Below, one piece after another: positions 5,805-12,449 of a stretch of 38,287 nt of DNA. The translations under genes were made by a program, and so were the position numbers. The stretch is from a virus. The DNA lies in the IMG/VR virus record IMGVR_UViG_3300036817_000312, positions 1 to 38,287 of that record. The stretch is one strand, 5' to 3'. The notes beneath the pieces were generated by a model. It was not told the DNA's origin. It did no database searches and worked only from the letters and a program-made list of their open reading frames with translations. How positions within the stretch are numbered: the stretch's first letter is position 1; each line of letters opens with the position of its first letter.

Positions 5805-6269
5805 CTAGATCAGGCGCACGCGGCCTTGGCTGTAAAGCTCGAACATGGCCTCGATGTAGTCATGGTCGGTTGCGTAGAAACAAGCGGCGCGAGCGCAGCC
5901 GTTTCTGAGGCGCTTGGGCTCGAGAGAATCGGCTCGGTAAGCCAGGGCGGCGCGGGTGAGTCGTTCACGCTCGGTTTGGCGCTCGATCCAGTGTCGGCTC
6001 CAGTGGTCGATCGTTGGGTCGGGTGGCTGGGGCGGAGCTGGCAGCGCCAGATGTTTAGGTGGCTGGAGCGCTAGCTCGAGTCGGGCTGCGATCCGGCGAA
6101 ACATCCCGGCGTGAGCTGCGAGCCACCCAGCATGTGAACAGCCGGTCATGACCCGCCAGCTGAACTCGGCGTGACTGGTGCAATCGCGATAGTTGTCGGG
6201 ATCGATCAGGAAGTTCTCAAAGCCCGCTCCTCCGGTATTGATCCAGACACTCGATAGGCTCATTGCCAC
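5805..6269 (-). CDS. Hypothetical protein
   Basis: This is a 154-aa protein starting at GTG 6269 (MAMSLSSVW...) or at ATG 6263. It contains several Cys and His residues (DCTSHAEF, GCSHAGW, GCARAACFYATDHDY) and a helical middle with a proline-rich linker (LPAPPQPPDP). No family was recognised. It lies immediately downstream of the small-terminase-like gene, whose stop codon directly precedes it, so the two are co-translated. Confidence 0.6.
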   Translation of the reverse strand: MAMSLSSVWINTGGAGFENFLIDPDNYRDCTSHAEFSWRVMTGCSHAGWLAAHAGMFRRIAARLELALQPPKHLALPAPPQPPDPTIDHWSRHWIERQTERERLTRAALAYRADSLEPKRLRNGCARAACFYATDHDYIEAMFELYSQGRVRLI

Positions 6270-6851
6270 TTACTCCAGCGGGAGACTGTCCACGATCCGG
6301 TTAATCGATGGCATCTGTTGCTGAATCCAGACCAGCACATTGTTCGGGCCCGGGCCGCGTGATGGATCTGGTGGCGCGACTTGGCCGGTCAACTGTGCCC
6401 GGTGCTGGAGCGCGCGCAAGACCACATTAGCGCTCTTGTCATCGCCTTCCTTGGCCGCTGGCAGATGGCCTTGGATAATCGAATCGATCCGGCCCAGGTC
6501 CAGCTGGCGGTTGAGGTCAACGTTAGCTTTGAGATCCTCGTAGATGGCCTGATGCACTTCTCTCAACAGGGATTTCGCTAGCTCAATTGAAACCCCGAGC
6601 TGATGGGCCACATCGATGATCGGCATGCCGCTCAGGCGGGCGTTCCAGGCTTCTACGGCTCGCGTAGTCGGCTCTTGGCCCCAGTCGGCTATCATATCAG
6701 TTGTATGCGGCGCAGGCGCATCTGGAGCTAGTTGTGTGCGTGTGGCGATCTCCTGAGCGTTGGGCCGCACCTTGGCTGGGCTTTTGCGTTTGGGCTTAAC
6801 CGTCGCTCGTAGTTCCTCGACAATCGCATCCAGTTGTGGATCATCACTCAT
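6270..6851 (-). CDS. Terminase small subunit-like DNA-binding protein
   Basis: This is a 193-aa protein. Residues 60-95 (EAWNARLSGMPIIDVAHQLGVSIELAKSLLREVH) form a helix-turn-helix. It is followed by LDLGRIDSIIQGHLPAAKEGDDKSANVVLRALQHRAQLTG (about 116-155), the helical pattern seen in many phage small-terminase-like proteins (L..LD.L...A..GD..A...VL....RRA.L.G). This suggests pac/cos recognition for packaging. It lies about 12.5 kb from the large terminase and on the opposite strand, which is unusual. A general DNA-binding regulator is the main alternative. Confidence 0.55.
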   Translation of the reverse strand: MSDDPQLDAIVEELRATVKPKRKSPAKVRPNAQEIATRTQLAPDAPAPHTTDMIADWGQEPTTRAVEAWNARLSGMPIIDVAHQLGVSIELAKSLLREVHQAIYEDLKANVDLNRQLDLGRIDSIIQGHLPAAKEGDDKSANVVLRALQHRAQLTGQVAPPDPSRGPGPNNVLVWIQQQMPSINRIVDSLPLE

Positions 6852-6853
6852 AA

Positions 6854-7126
6854 ATGTCCGGGCTGCCCACTCATTGTCAGATCTGTTTATGCCCCACGCC
6901 GCACCATGCCGTCAACTGCCCGGTTTTCCTGGGTGCATCACAAGGCGGCGCGCTTCATTTCCACCCTAGCGGCCAGTACTACCAGCAGGATTACGAGCAG
7001 CCTCAAATGGGCGGTGGTGGGCTAGGAAGCGGTGGTGGGCTAGCTGACCATATGCGCATTGAACGCTTAGAGAAAGAGCTGGCGGCACTGGCTGCTCGTG
7101 TGGCAAAACTAGAGCGTGGACGATAA
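6854..7126 (+). CDS. Cys/His-rich protein with coiled-coil C-terminus
   Basis: This is a 90-aa protein. The N-terminus SGLPTHCQICLCPTPHHAVNC has a C..C.C....HH...C arrangement suggesting a zinc site. A Gly-rich linker (GGGGLGSGGG) leads to a heptad C-terminal helix (RIERLEKELAALAARVAKLE). It diverges from 6270-6851 with only 2 nt between the start codons, so its promoter must lie inside the divergent gene. No family was recognised. Confidence 0.6.
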   Translation: MSGLPTHCQICLCPTPHHAVNCPVFLGASQGGALHFHPSGQYYQQDYEQPQMGGGGLGSGGGLADHMRIERLEKELAALAARVAKLERGR

Positions 7127-7283
7127 GGATGCTGCTGCTCGTGTGGCTGCCAGCCAGCTCTCGGCTGCCCTGGCACCGATGGGTTGTTTGGTCGGCATCA
7201 TCCAGGCGCTGTTCTGGCTCGTCATGATTGGGCTAATCATCTTCTGCGCCTGGGTCTGGAGCCTGCCACCCATAACGCAGTAA
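7116..7283 (+). CDS. Small single-span membrane protein
   Basis: From GTG 7116 to TAA 7283 there is a 55-aa frame (MDDKDAAARVAASQLSAALA...) with a strongly hydrophobic segment, LVGIIQALFWLVMIGLIIFCAWVW (residues about 27-50), and a short tail. It overlaps the preceding gene by 11 nt, a typical coupled-translation arrangement. It is probably an inner-membrane protein. A holin-like role cannot be shown from the sequence. Confidence 0.55.
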   Translation: MDDKDAAARVAASQLSAALAPMGCLVGIIQALFWLVMIGLIIFCAWVWSLPPITQ

Positions 7284-7324
7284 CGCATTTAAGCCTCTCA
7301 CCGAGAGCCCTTTAAACGCATCGG

Positions 7325-7399
7325 ATGCGCAACGCTATTTTCGGCATAATGCCGATGCGCAACGCTAGGATCACGGCATAATGCCGATGCGCAACGCTT
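7325..7399. repeat. Three tandem ATGCGCAACGCT repeats with CGGCATAATGCCG dyads
   Basis: ATGCGCAACGCT(A/T) occurs at 7325, 7355 and 7387. The last two are preceded by the perfect dyad CGGCATAATGCCG (7342-7354, 7374-7386). The same composite occurs at 1906-1949, 12025-12037 and 21458-21501, always outside or at the very end of genes. It behaves like a REP/BIME-type or protein-binding repeat. Its function is unknown. Confidence 0.65.
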
Positions 7400-7400
7400 A

Positions 7401-7454
7401 AAAATACTTGAAAATTCACTTGCAGTTTCAAGTGAATGGGTCGATATATCTGGT
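7401..7454 (+). promoter_or_regulatory. Shared dyad element before gene at 7455
   Basis: AAAATACTTGAAAATTC is followed by ACTTGCAGTTTCAAGT (dyad with one mismatch), then TCGATATAT and CTGGT before ATG 7455. It is nearly identical in spacing to the elements at 5689 and 8415. A leaderless start is implied. Confidence 0.65.
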
Positions 7455-7658
7455 ATGCAAGCAACCCAAAAGTTAGCGACCTTCGATATCACCGGAATCA
7501 CTAAGACCGTCTACTGCGTCGAGCACAAGGGGAGTTTCTCGGGCGAATGGTACCCTGTTCTGGGATTCGAAACCCTGGAGCTGGCGCAAGCCTACGCCGA
7601 CAATGGCCCGGAACGGCGCGTCACCACCTTCGCCTTGATCCTTAGCCAGAAAGCCTAA
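7455..7658 (+). CDS. Small early hypothetical protein
   Basis: This is a 67-aa protein, MQATQKLATFDITGITKTVYCVEHKGSF..., with an alternating beta-strand pattern and the segment VYCVEHKGSFSGEWYPVLGFETLELAQAYAD. This looks like a small nucleic-acid- or protein-binding domain, but no family is assigned. It is driven by the shared dyad promoter and shares the opening ATGCAAGCAACC with the next gene, at 7666. It is the first gene of a short early operon. Confidence 0.65.
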   Translation: MQATQKLATFDITGITKTVYCVEHKGSFSGEWYPVLGFETLELAQAYADNGPERRVTTFALILSQKA

Positions 7659-7665
7659 TCCAGAC

Positions 7666-8106
7666 ATGCAAGCAACCGATCACAAATTCGCGACCATGGC
7701 CGACGCTAAGGCATTCGCGCTAGCCGGTCACGCTATCATCACGCTCCAGTCGCTGCGCACCGGCCAGCACTTCACCTACAAGATCCAACCGCCTAAGGAC
7801 GCCGACGACACCAAGGCGGTGCCCTACTTTGTCAAGGTGCTCGCAAACGGCTGCGCCGATGGCGGCGATTGGGTCTACCTGGGCATGATTCGCGACGGCG
7901 TTTTCAGCCTGACCAAGGCCAGTCGCCGGTTCGCTGAAAACCCGAGCTTTAAGGCCTTCAGCTTCTTCTGGCTCAGCGAAGAGCTGCACCCCGAGCTGGC
8001 CGTCCGGCACGAGGGGCACTGTGGCCGCTGTGGCCGTACGCTTACCCATCCTGAATCAATCGATCTGGGCATCGGCCCGGAATGCGCCACCAAGATGGCC
8101 GTCTAA
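7666..8106 (+). CDS. DUF6011-like zinc-ribbon protein
   Basis: This is a 146-aa protein. The first 110 residues form an alpha/beta region (IITLQSLRTGQHFTYKI..., VYLGMIRDG, SFFWLSEELHPE). The last 30 contain CGRCGRTLTHPESIDLGIGPEC, in which CxxC and a final GPEC knuckle form the compact zinc ribbon of DUF6011-type phage proteins. The function of that family is not established. It lies 7 nt downstream of 7455-7658 and is followed by a strong GC hairpin. Confidence 0.75.
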   Translation: MQATDHKFATMADAKAFALAGHAIITLQSLRTGQHFTYKIQPPKDADDTKAVPYFVKVLANGCADGGDWVYLGMIRDGVFSLTKASRRFAENPSFKAFSFFWLSEELHPELAVRHEGHCGRCGRTLTHPESIDLGIGPECATKMAV

Positions 8107-8115
8107 CTTCCACCT

Positions 8116-8138
8116 GGGCCCGGCAAAACGCCGGGCCC
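8116..8138 (+). terminator. Strong GC hairpin, no T-tract
   Basis: GGGCCCGGC (8116-8124) pairs perfectly with GCCGGGCCC (8130-8138) around an AAAAC loop, 10 nt after the stop of the DUF6011-like gene. There is no run of T after it, so it may be a pause, attenuator or mRNA-stabilising stem rather than an intrinsic terminator. Confidence 0.45.
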
Positions 8139-8160
8139 CACAACCCCAACGCAAGCAACT

Positions 8161-8403
8161 ATGAAAAAATCGACACCTAAGCATCTCCAGGGATTTGAGC
8201 GCAAGCTGTATCGCGAGATTAGAGACATCATCACCGAGCACTACAAGAGTATCTACGGAGAGCAGTGTGACAAACCGCCGCGCGCCGTCGTCCAAAGCGT
8301 CCTTGACGAAGTGTTCGTCACTCTGCCCAAGGGGGCCAGCCACCAGCAATTCACCGATGCGGTCATCCGAATCGCCCAGCGCGAAATGCCGGGCCTGAAC
8401 TAA
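8161..8403 (+). CDS. Small helical hypothetical protein
   Basis: This is an 80-aa protein, MKKSTPKHLQGFERKLYREIRDIITEHYKSIYG..., almost entirely helical and charged. No motif was recognised. The start is preceded by GCAAGCAACT, the same short word seen at several other starts in this genome (7455, 7666, 15865, 21250). It lies between the hairpin at 8116 and the next dyad promoter. Confidence 0.6.
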   Translation: MKKSTPKHLQGFERKLYREIRDIITEHYKSIYGEQCDKPPRAVVQSVLDEVFVTLPKGASHQQFTDAVIRIAQREMPGLN

Positions 8404-8414
8404 ACTTTTGAATC

Positions 8415-8469
8415 CAAAATACTTGAAAATTCCATTGAAGTTTCAAGTCGGATCGCCGATATATAGGGT
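8415..8469 (+). promoter_or_regulatory. Shared dyad element before gene at 8470
   Basis: AAAATACTTGAAAATTC is followed by CATTGAAGTTTCAAGTCG, then GCCGATATAT and AGGGT directly before ATG 8470. TTGAAG to GATATA spacing is 17 nt. This copy is closest to that of the tas-like gene (same CATTGAAGTTTCAAGTCG core). Confidence 0.65.
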
Positions 8470-8817
8470 ATGAACCTAGAAACACGAATCCAACTCGAAA
8501 AGCGCATCGCCCGCAAGGTGGTGCGCGCACTCCTGGCCGCTGGCTACGAGATCACTGTCAACAACGGCGGTGACCGGAACGAGATCCCTTACTCGACCGA
8601 CTTCAGCCAGATCGTCGGCGCAATGTTCGCGACCGATGAAGAGCATTTGATCACCCGCAAAGCCGATGCATTTAAGGACGGCGCACCGCTCAAAAGCTTC
8701 GTCTTCTTTGTTTATGGCAACTCCGGCTACGATGTCATCTGCGACTACGGCATGAGCCTGGAGCCGGTCCTGGCCCCAATCAACGAGTACTGCGATAAGG
8801 TCGAACTGCGCAGTTAG
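8470..8817 (+). CDS. Conserved-looking early hypothetical protein
   Basis: This is a 115-aa alpha/beta protein: MNLETRIQLEKRIARKVVRALLAAGYEITVNNGGD..., then a segment ending VFFVYGNSGYDVICDYG. It looks like a compact phage domain, but no function is assigned. It is under the shared dyad promoter, with a predicted leaderless start. It is followed after 2 nt by the gene at 8820. Confidence 0.65.
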   Translation: MNLETRIQLEKRIARKVVRALLAAGYEITVNNGGDRNEIPYSTDFSQIVGAMFATDEEHLITRKADAFKDGAPLKSFVFFVYGNSGYDVICDYGMSLEPVLAPINEYCDKVELRS

Positions 8818-8819
8818 CC

Positions 8820-9146
8820 ATGAAAATCGATCGCTCAAAAATTGGTGAACGTTGGCTCGAAAACTTCAAGGGCAAGCATCTCTTTGCCCTGGTGCTGGAG
8901 GTTGGTTCGCCCGCCCAGACACGCACTACGGGAATCAACGCTGCAGGCGAGCCAACCCATCTGTATCAGTCGGCCCGGCAAGCACACGGCAACTTCAACT
9001 ACTACAACCCAGGCGACTGGTACAACTACCCGCTGGGCGAGAAAGTCATCGCCGTTCATCTCTACCGGGAGGACGGCAAGGAATGGCACAAGCAGCCATT
9101 TCAAGCCAGCGAAGGCACGCTGGCGATCTTAAGAGGACGTAAATAG
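8820..9146 (+). CDS. Hypothetical protein
   Basis: This is a 108-aa protein, MKIDRSKIGERWLENFKGKHLFALVLEVGSPAQTR..., rich in aromatic residues (NFNYYNPGDWYNYPLGEKVIAVHLYRED) and predicted to be beta-rich. It is coupled to the gene at 8470 (2-nt gap). No family was recognised. The overlapping frames on both strands here are Ser/Thr/Arg-rich shadows. Confidence 0.6.
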   Translation: MKIDRSKIGERWLENFKGKHLFALVLEVGSPAQTRTTGINAAGEPTHLYQSARQAHGNFNYYNPGDWYNYPLGEKVIAVHLYREDGKEWHKQPFQASEGTLAILRGRK

Positions 9147-9150
9147 ATTG

Positions 9151-9183
9151 ATTCCCTCTGCTCAGTCACTGGCTGAGCGGAAT
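9151..9183 (+). promoter_or_regulatory. Hairpin just before start of gene at 9194
   Basis: ATTCC...GGAAT and GCTCAG...CTGAGC form a two-part stem around a 7-nt loop, ending about 10 nt before ATG 9194 and next to its GGAG. It may act as a terminator for the upstream operon or modulate translation of the downstream gene. Confidence 0.4.
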
Positions 9184-9193
9184 GGAGTTAATT

Positions 9194-9433
9194 ATGAGCA
9201 CTGAATCTGACAACGTCGACCCGATCGATGAATACGCTACCCGGCTGGAAGTGGCCAAGGATCTCGCGAGCCAGCACAGCTATCACGACGCCTACCTGAC
9301 CTTGGCCGCAGGCTCCGAGAAGCTGGTCCAAGAATACGATGAGGCCATCAACGAAGTCTTACGCCTACGCAAGGCGCTGACCGAAGAGGTCTACAACCGC
9401 AACCTTTGGAGAAAGAAAGCTACCGGCATATGA
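9194..9433 (+). CDS. Acidic helical hypothetical protein
   Basis: I chose ATG 9194, because GGAG lies 6 nt upstream of it; an in-frame ATG at 9182 would add four residues but has no ribosome-binding site. The result is 79 aa, MSTESDNVDPIDEYATRLEVAKDLASQHS..., acidic and helical with a C-terminal heptad-like stretch (EYDEAINEVLRLRKALTEEVYNR). No family was recognised. Its stop overlaps the start of the next gene (ATGA). Confidence 0.6.
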   Translation: MSTESDNVDPIDEYATRLEVAKDLASQHSYHDAYLTLAAGSEKLVQEYDEAINEVLRLRKALTEEVYNRNLWRKKATGI

Positions 9434-9717
9434 CCCTTCACCGATTCTGTCACCAGCTGGCCAAGGCCGGGCTCTGGGGTATGGCTATCCTGGCCGTGAT
9501 CGGCATGGTCGCAGGACTGGTCTGGGGCTTTTGCAAATTGCCTAAGCCTATCCAGCTGATCCTGCTGTTCGCCGCCTTCGGCTGGGGTGTCTGGACCTGG
9601 GCGAAAAGCACCCCAGCGGGCTTCGCAGCGCCGCCGGGCGACCTCGTGGCGGCGGAGGCGACCCCTGAGCCGATCGTCCGGCGCGCCACCTTAGTTAACC
9701 CGTATCCCAACCACTAA
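9430..9717 (+). CDS. Small membrane protein, two spans
   Basis: ATG 9430 overlaps the previous TGA. The 95-aa product has two hydrophobic segments: GMAILAVIGMVAGLVWGFC (residues about 16-34) and IQLILLFAAFGWGVWTWA (about 41-58). A proline/alanine-rich tail follows (AAPPGDLVAAEATPEP). It is probably an inner-membrane protein with a cytoplasmic or periplasmic tail. A holin/antiholin role is possible but unsupported by context. Confidence 0.6.
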   Translation: MTLHRFCHQLAKAGLWGMAILAVIGMVAGLVWGFCKLPKPIQLILLFAAFGWGVWTWAKSTPAGFAAPPGDLVAAEATPEPIVRRATLVNPYPNH

Positions 9718-9720
9718 CAA

Positions 9721-9735
9721 AAAAAGCATGCTTTT
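9721..9735 (+). repeat. GCATGC palindrome, copy 1
   Basis: AAAAAGCATGCTTTT is a near-perfect palindrome 11 nt before ATG 9747. Related copies occur at 10128-10140 and, doubled, at 18245-18272. The location before gene starts suggests an operator or an mRNA 5' stem. Confidence 0.5.
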
Positions 9736-9746
9736 AAATTCACTAT

Positions 9747-10127
9747 ATGAGTAACTGGCCAAAACAATTTGTCTACGAAGGCTATTCGATTGAACTGAAC
9801 CAGATGCCCCGGAGCGGCAAATGGCAGGTACTAGGCGCTCCTAACATTGGGGCGGATGTTCGGTTTGACACTGAAGAAGAGGCCCGGCAGGCGGCATGGG
9901 ACGACGTCGACCGGCTCTCTGAACCAAAAATCGAGGAGCTGAAAAAAGCGGTGTTCGCCTTGTGCGAGGCCGAGCCTGACCCGGAGCGCAAAGCCGAGCT
10001 GGACGGACTGCTGGAGAGCACATGGTTCGGCACGCCTGAGTCCCTGAAAGAATTCCTCCAACAGTTTCGCGGTGAGTCCAAAACAGTCGAGTGGCTCGCC
10101 AGCGAGTATGTGGAAATGGCGCTATGA
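9747..10127 (+). CDS. Hypothetical protein
   Basis: This is a 126-aa protein, MSNWPKQFVYEGYSIELNQMPRSGKWQVLG..., with a beta-rich first third and helical remainder (EEEARQAAWDDVDRLSEPKIEELKKAVFAL). The composition is ordinary for a phage gene and no family was recognised. It starts just after the first GCATGC palindrome and ends at a TGA directly before the second. Confidence 0.6.
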   Translation: MSNWPKQFVYEGYSIELNQMPRSGKWQVLGAPNIGADVRFDTEEEARQAAWDDVDRLSEPKIEELKKAVFALCEAEPDPERKAELDGLLESTWFGTPESLKEFLQQFRGESKTVEWLASEYVEMAL

Positions 10128-10140
10128 AAAAGCATGCTTT
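10128..10140 (+). repeat. GCATGC palindrome, copy 2
   Basis: AAAAGCATGCTTT lies between the stop of 9747-10127 and ATG 10141. It is the same dyad as at 9721-9735. Confidence 0.5.
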
Positions 10141-10542
10141 ATGAGAATGAAACGGCAACGCATCGTGATCGATAACCTGTTGCCAGATGGAATCAGCTTT
10201 GAGGTCTATCAAGAGCCCGACGAGGTCAAAGCCATGCTGGAAAAGGAAGGCTTCGGCGAGATGGCGCAACAGTTCCTCACCAGCGTGCTCGATGATATGC
10301 GAAAGGACCCGCTAGCCCATTGGCACCGATGGGAAGGTTACTTCCGTGACCTCGGGAAGGCTCAGCATTTAGTGGCCCTGGGCGCAGCCTTCTTCAATGG
10401 CACAATCTACGTGCGCGGGATGTTGTGCCGCGAGGTGCCGGAGGCTAAGGTCGAAGAGACTGAAAAAGCACTTGGTAATATGATGGACGAGTATTTAACT
10501 AAGTTGCGCTCCCAGAATCTGGAGAGCCAAAGTAACAACTAA
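10141..10542 (+). CDS. Helical hypothetical protein
   Basis: ATG 10141 or ATG 10147 starts a protein of about 130 aa, (MR)MKRQRIVIDNLLPDGISFEVYQEPDEVKAMLEKEGF..., mostly helical. The first 15 nt from 10147 (ATGAAACGGCAACGC) are identical to the opening of the gene at 15320, hinting at a shared translation-initiation region or ancestry. The longer frame from 10072 overlaps the previous gene and was rejected. No family was recognised. Confidence 0.55.
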   Translation: MRMKRQRIVIDNLLPDGISFEVYQEPDEVKAMLEKEGFGEMAQQFLTSVLDDMRKDPLAHWHRWEGYFRDLGKAQHLVALGAAFFNGTIYVRGMLCREVPEAKVEETEKALGNMMDEYLTKLRSQNLESQSNN

Positions 10543-10544
10543 CA

Positions 10545-10703
10545 ATGATTGATTTCCTGGCAGGGCTGTTACTGGGAGCTGGCCTAGCTTACTACATCGG
10601 GCGGCATCGTGGCTGGCGGCTCGGGAGAGCGTGTGGTAACTCGAGCGCGCTACTCTATGCCAAGCGCAAGGCGCAGGAGGCCGGGTGGCCCAAGCCAAAC
10701 TGA
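10545..10703 (+). CDS. Small membrane-anchored basic protein
   Basis: ATG 10545 to TGA 10703 gives 52 aa: MIDFLAGLLLGAGLAYYIG (one hydrophobic segment) followed by a basic tail, RHRGWRLGRACGNSSALLYAKR. The charge pattern favours a cytoplasmic tail. It lies 2 nt after the previous gene. No family was recognised. Confidence 0.5.
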   Translation: MIDFLAGLLLGAGLAYYIGRHRGWRLGRACGNSSALLYAKRKAQEAGWPKPN

Positions 10704-10716
10704 TCGTGATTAATTT

Positions 10717-11133
10717 ATGGGTAAACCGAAAGATAAAGCTACTGGATGGGGTGGGGCTCGGCCTGGGTCCGGGCCCAAGAAATCCGACTCTGACAAGGTG
10801 CAGGTCACTATATTCCTGCGCCGCGATACCGTTGAAGCGTTGCGCGCTGCCGCTGGCTCACCTTATTTCGGAAAGCTATTGCAAGCGCACTTGGACCGAC
10901 ACCCGGTCACTAGGATCAAGCCGCGCGAGCCTTCGCGTTACATCACACGCAAGCTGGGCCGTCCGGCCCTCACCCCAGAGGAACGCGAAAAGCGGCGGCT
11001 GGCTAAGATGAGCAAGGAAGAGCGCGCGTTTGAAAAGACGCTGGTTAAACTGACCCTGGCTGATACACGAGCCAAAGCCAAACCGGCCAAGAAAAAAGCC
11101 GCTCCCAAGGCCAAAGCAGCCGCTACGGCGTGA
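10717..11133 (+). CDS. DNA-binding protein with histone-H1-like Lys/Ala tail
   Basis: This is a 138-aa protein. The N-terminus GWGGARPGSGPKKSDSDKVQVTIFLRRDTVEALRAAA (about 11-47) matches phage/plasmid proteins in which a GARPGSGPKK motif precedes an RHH-like strand and helix. The middle is Arg/Lys-rich. The C-terminal 25 residues are AKAKPAKKKAAPKAKAAATA, an H1-like tail that would bind DNA non-specifically. It is probably a nucleoid-type or regulatory DNA-binding protein. Confidence 0.65.
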   Translation: MGKPKDKATGWGGARPGSGPKKSDSDKVQVTIFLRRDTVEALRAAAGSPYFGKLLQAHLDRHPVTRIKPREPSRYITRKLGRPALTPEEREKRRLAKMSKEERAFEKTLVKLTLADTRAKAKPAKKKAAPKAKAAATA

Positions 11134-11510
11134 CCTGTCTAGAAAAACTCTGTCGAGCCAACCGTTGGCGAATCCGGGCCAGTAACCCAGATCGCCCATC
11201 CAAAATAGCATCCACTGACGCTGACGGTTGGAACGGCCATTTTGTGGTACCGCTGGAGGGCGAGATGTGGTACGTCGTGCTCAATGACCAGCTGGGTTGG
11301 AAACATCTTTCGGTCGCTAACGCCCAAAAGAAAGTTGCCCCCAGCTGGAATATCATGTGCCGCCTCAAAGATCTCTTTTACGGCGATGACGAATGGGCCG
11401 TCCAATTTCATGCACCCAAAGATGAAAAGGGCATCTCGGACTTTCCCTACCGGCTCCATCTATGGGCCCCGTTAGAGGAGGCGTTGCCGGTGCCGGTAAT
11501 AGTTTTATGA
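11130..11510 (+). CDS. DUF7694-like phage protein
   Basis: GTG 11130 overlaps the previous TGA. The 126-aa product contains GWNGHFVVPLEGEMWYVVLNDQLGWKHLSVANAQKKVAPSW and ends HLWAPLEEALPVPVIVL. This pattern matches a conserved phage family (DUF7694-type, named from memory) of unknown function. It is tightly packed, and its TGA overlaps the next ATG. Confidence 0.6.
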   Translation: MTCLEKLCRANRWRIRASNPDRPSKIASTDADGWNGHFVVPLEGEMWYVVLNDQLGWKHLSVANAQKKVAPSWNIMCRLKDLFYGDDEWAVQFHAPKDEKGISDFPYRLHLWAPLEEALPVPVIVL

Positions 11511-11761
11511 ATAGCGACGAAGCTCGGCAGCTACCTTTGATCAAGCGCTTCATGCTGCGAGTCGCACCCCAGGTTGTCGAGTTCGAGCTAACCGGCATCA
11601 ACGATCCAACCGATTTTAGAGGCCTGCACGACCGGATCGCTTACCATACGTTAGGAATCGCTATGCACTTGGCGGCCAGCTACTCTCGCTGTTACGATTC
11701 GCTCCACAGTGAAGCGAACACCGCTGCGCCGGATCAGCAAAAAACGCCGGGCCCAAAATGA
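11507..11761 (+). CDS. Hypothetical protein
   Basis: ATG 11507 (ATGA overlap with the previous stop) gives 84 aa, MNSDEARQLPLIKRFMLRVAPQVVEFELTGINDPTDFRGLHDRIAYHTLGIAMHL.... It is helical, with no recognised family. The 3' end overlaps the HNH gene by about 50 nt in another frame. The longer frame from 11462 would overlap the previous gene and lacks a better start. Confidence 0.55.
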   Translation: MNSDEARQLPLIKRFMLRVAPQVVEFELTGINDPTDFRGLHDRIAYHTLGIAMHLAASYSRCYDSLHSEANTAAPDQQKTPGPK

Positions 11762-11972
11762 GACCTACGCCGGGTTGCGGCGGCAGTTTCTGTTAGATAA
11801 CCCCATCTGCAAGGTCTGCGGCTCGAACCTGTCCAGTCAGGTCCATCACCGCGATGGCCGAGAGAGCAACCGGCTCAACGATATCAGTGACTGGTTAGCT
11901 ACCTGCTCGCATTGCCACCGGCGCATACATCAACACCCAGGCTGGGCGCGATTAAGTGGATATATCGCATAA
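11709..11972 (+). CDS. HNH-like endonuclease/zinc protein
   Basis: GTG 11709 starts an 87-aa protein, MKRTPLRRISKKRRAQNETY..., basic at the N-terminus. It then has CKVCGSNLSSQVHHRDGRESNRLNDISDW and CSHCHRRIHQHPGW. The two CxxC pairs, the HH (about residues 46-47) and the later H/N residues fit a small HNH (beta-beta-alpha-Me) nuclease of the type common near phage recombination or packaging genes. DNA cleavage activity is inferred from the motif only. Confidence 0.75.
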   Translation: MKRTPLRRISKKRRAQNETYAGLRRQFLLDNPICKVCGSNLSSQVHHRDGRESNRLNDISDWLATCSHCHRRIHQHPGWARLSGYIA

Positions 11973-12024
11973 AGTGAAGGAAGTAGATTACGTAGCGCTT
12001 GAAGAAAAAAAAGATTACGAAGAT

Positions 12025-12037
12025 TAGCGTTGCGCAT
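12025..12037 (-). repeat. Single copy of the ATGCGCAACGCT repeat
   Basis: TAGCGTTGCGCAT is the reverse complement of the repeat at 7325 and lies in the gap between the HNH-like gene and the gene at 12086. Only the 13-bp core is present; the CGGCATAATGCCG dyad is missing here. Confidence 0.5.
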
Positions 12038-12085
12038 CCGGCTGGGCTCAGTTTATCCTCCCCGAGATTGAAGGGCCGGTAAGCT

Positions 12086-12442
12086 GTGATTACCTCTACC
12101 AACATCGACGCAACGGTTTTCTATAAGCATGATCCAGCGGAGATTGCGCCACTTTCAGAAGCCACTATTCCGCTGGCTGAGCAGATCCGGGCTAGTAGCG
12201 CTCAATTTGAGCGACAGGCCCTGCGACGGGTCTTACACGGTGAATACTTCCGGGCCGGGCACGCCGCAGTGATGCACACGATGCTCTTGCGCACCTGCAA
12301 ATATGCCCGGAGCCATTTGACCGACTATTTCCCGCTGATGCGTGAGGGCATCATTGCCGACGTCGAACGGCTGGAAGAGGCAACCGAAGCTTACTGGGAG
12401 ACCTTCCAAAAACTAGCAAGCCAATCAGTTCCGACCCCTTGA
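12086..12442 (+). CDS. Helical hypothetical protein
   Basis: GTG 12086 starts a 118-aa protein, MITSTNIDATVFYKHDPAEIAPLSEATIPLAEQIRASS..., with helical segments such as RQALRRVLHGEYFRAGHAAVMHTMLLRTCKYA. No family was recognised. It lies 7 nt before the coiled-coil gene and is probably the first gene of the recombination operon. Confidence 0.6.
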   Translation: MITSTNIDATVFYKHDPAEIAPLSEATIPLAEQIRASSAQFERQALRRVLHGEYFRAGHAAVMHTMLLRTCKYARSHLTDYFPLMREGIIADVERLEEATEAYWETFQKLASQSVPTP

Positions 12443-12449
12443 AATCGCT

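Noticed and set aside
11950-12030. 17-aa ORF (GTG AAG GAA...) between HNH and 12086
   Set aside because: Too short, with no ribosome-binding site and no evidence of translation.
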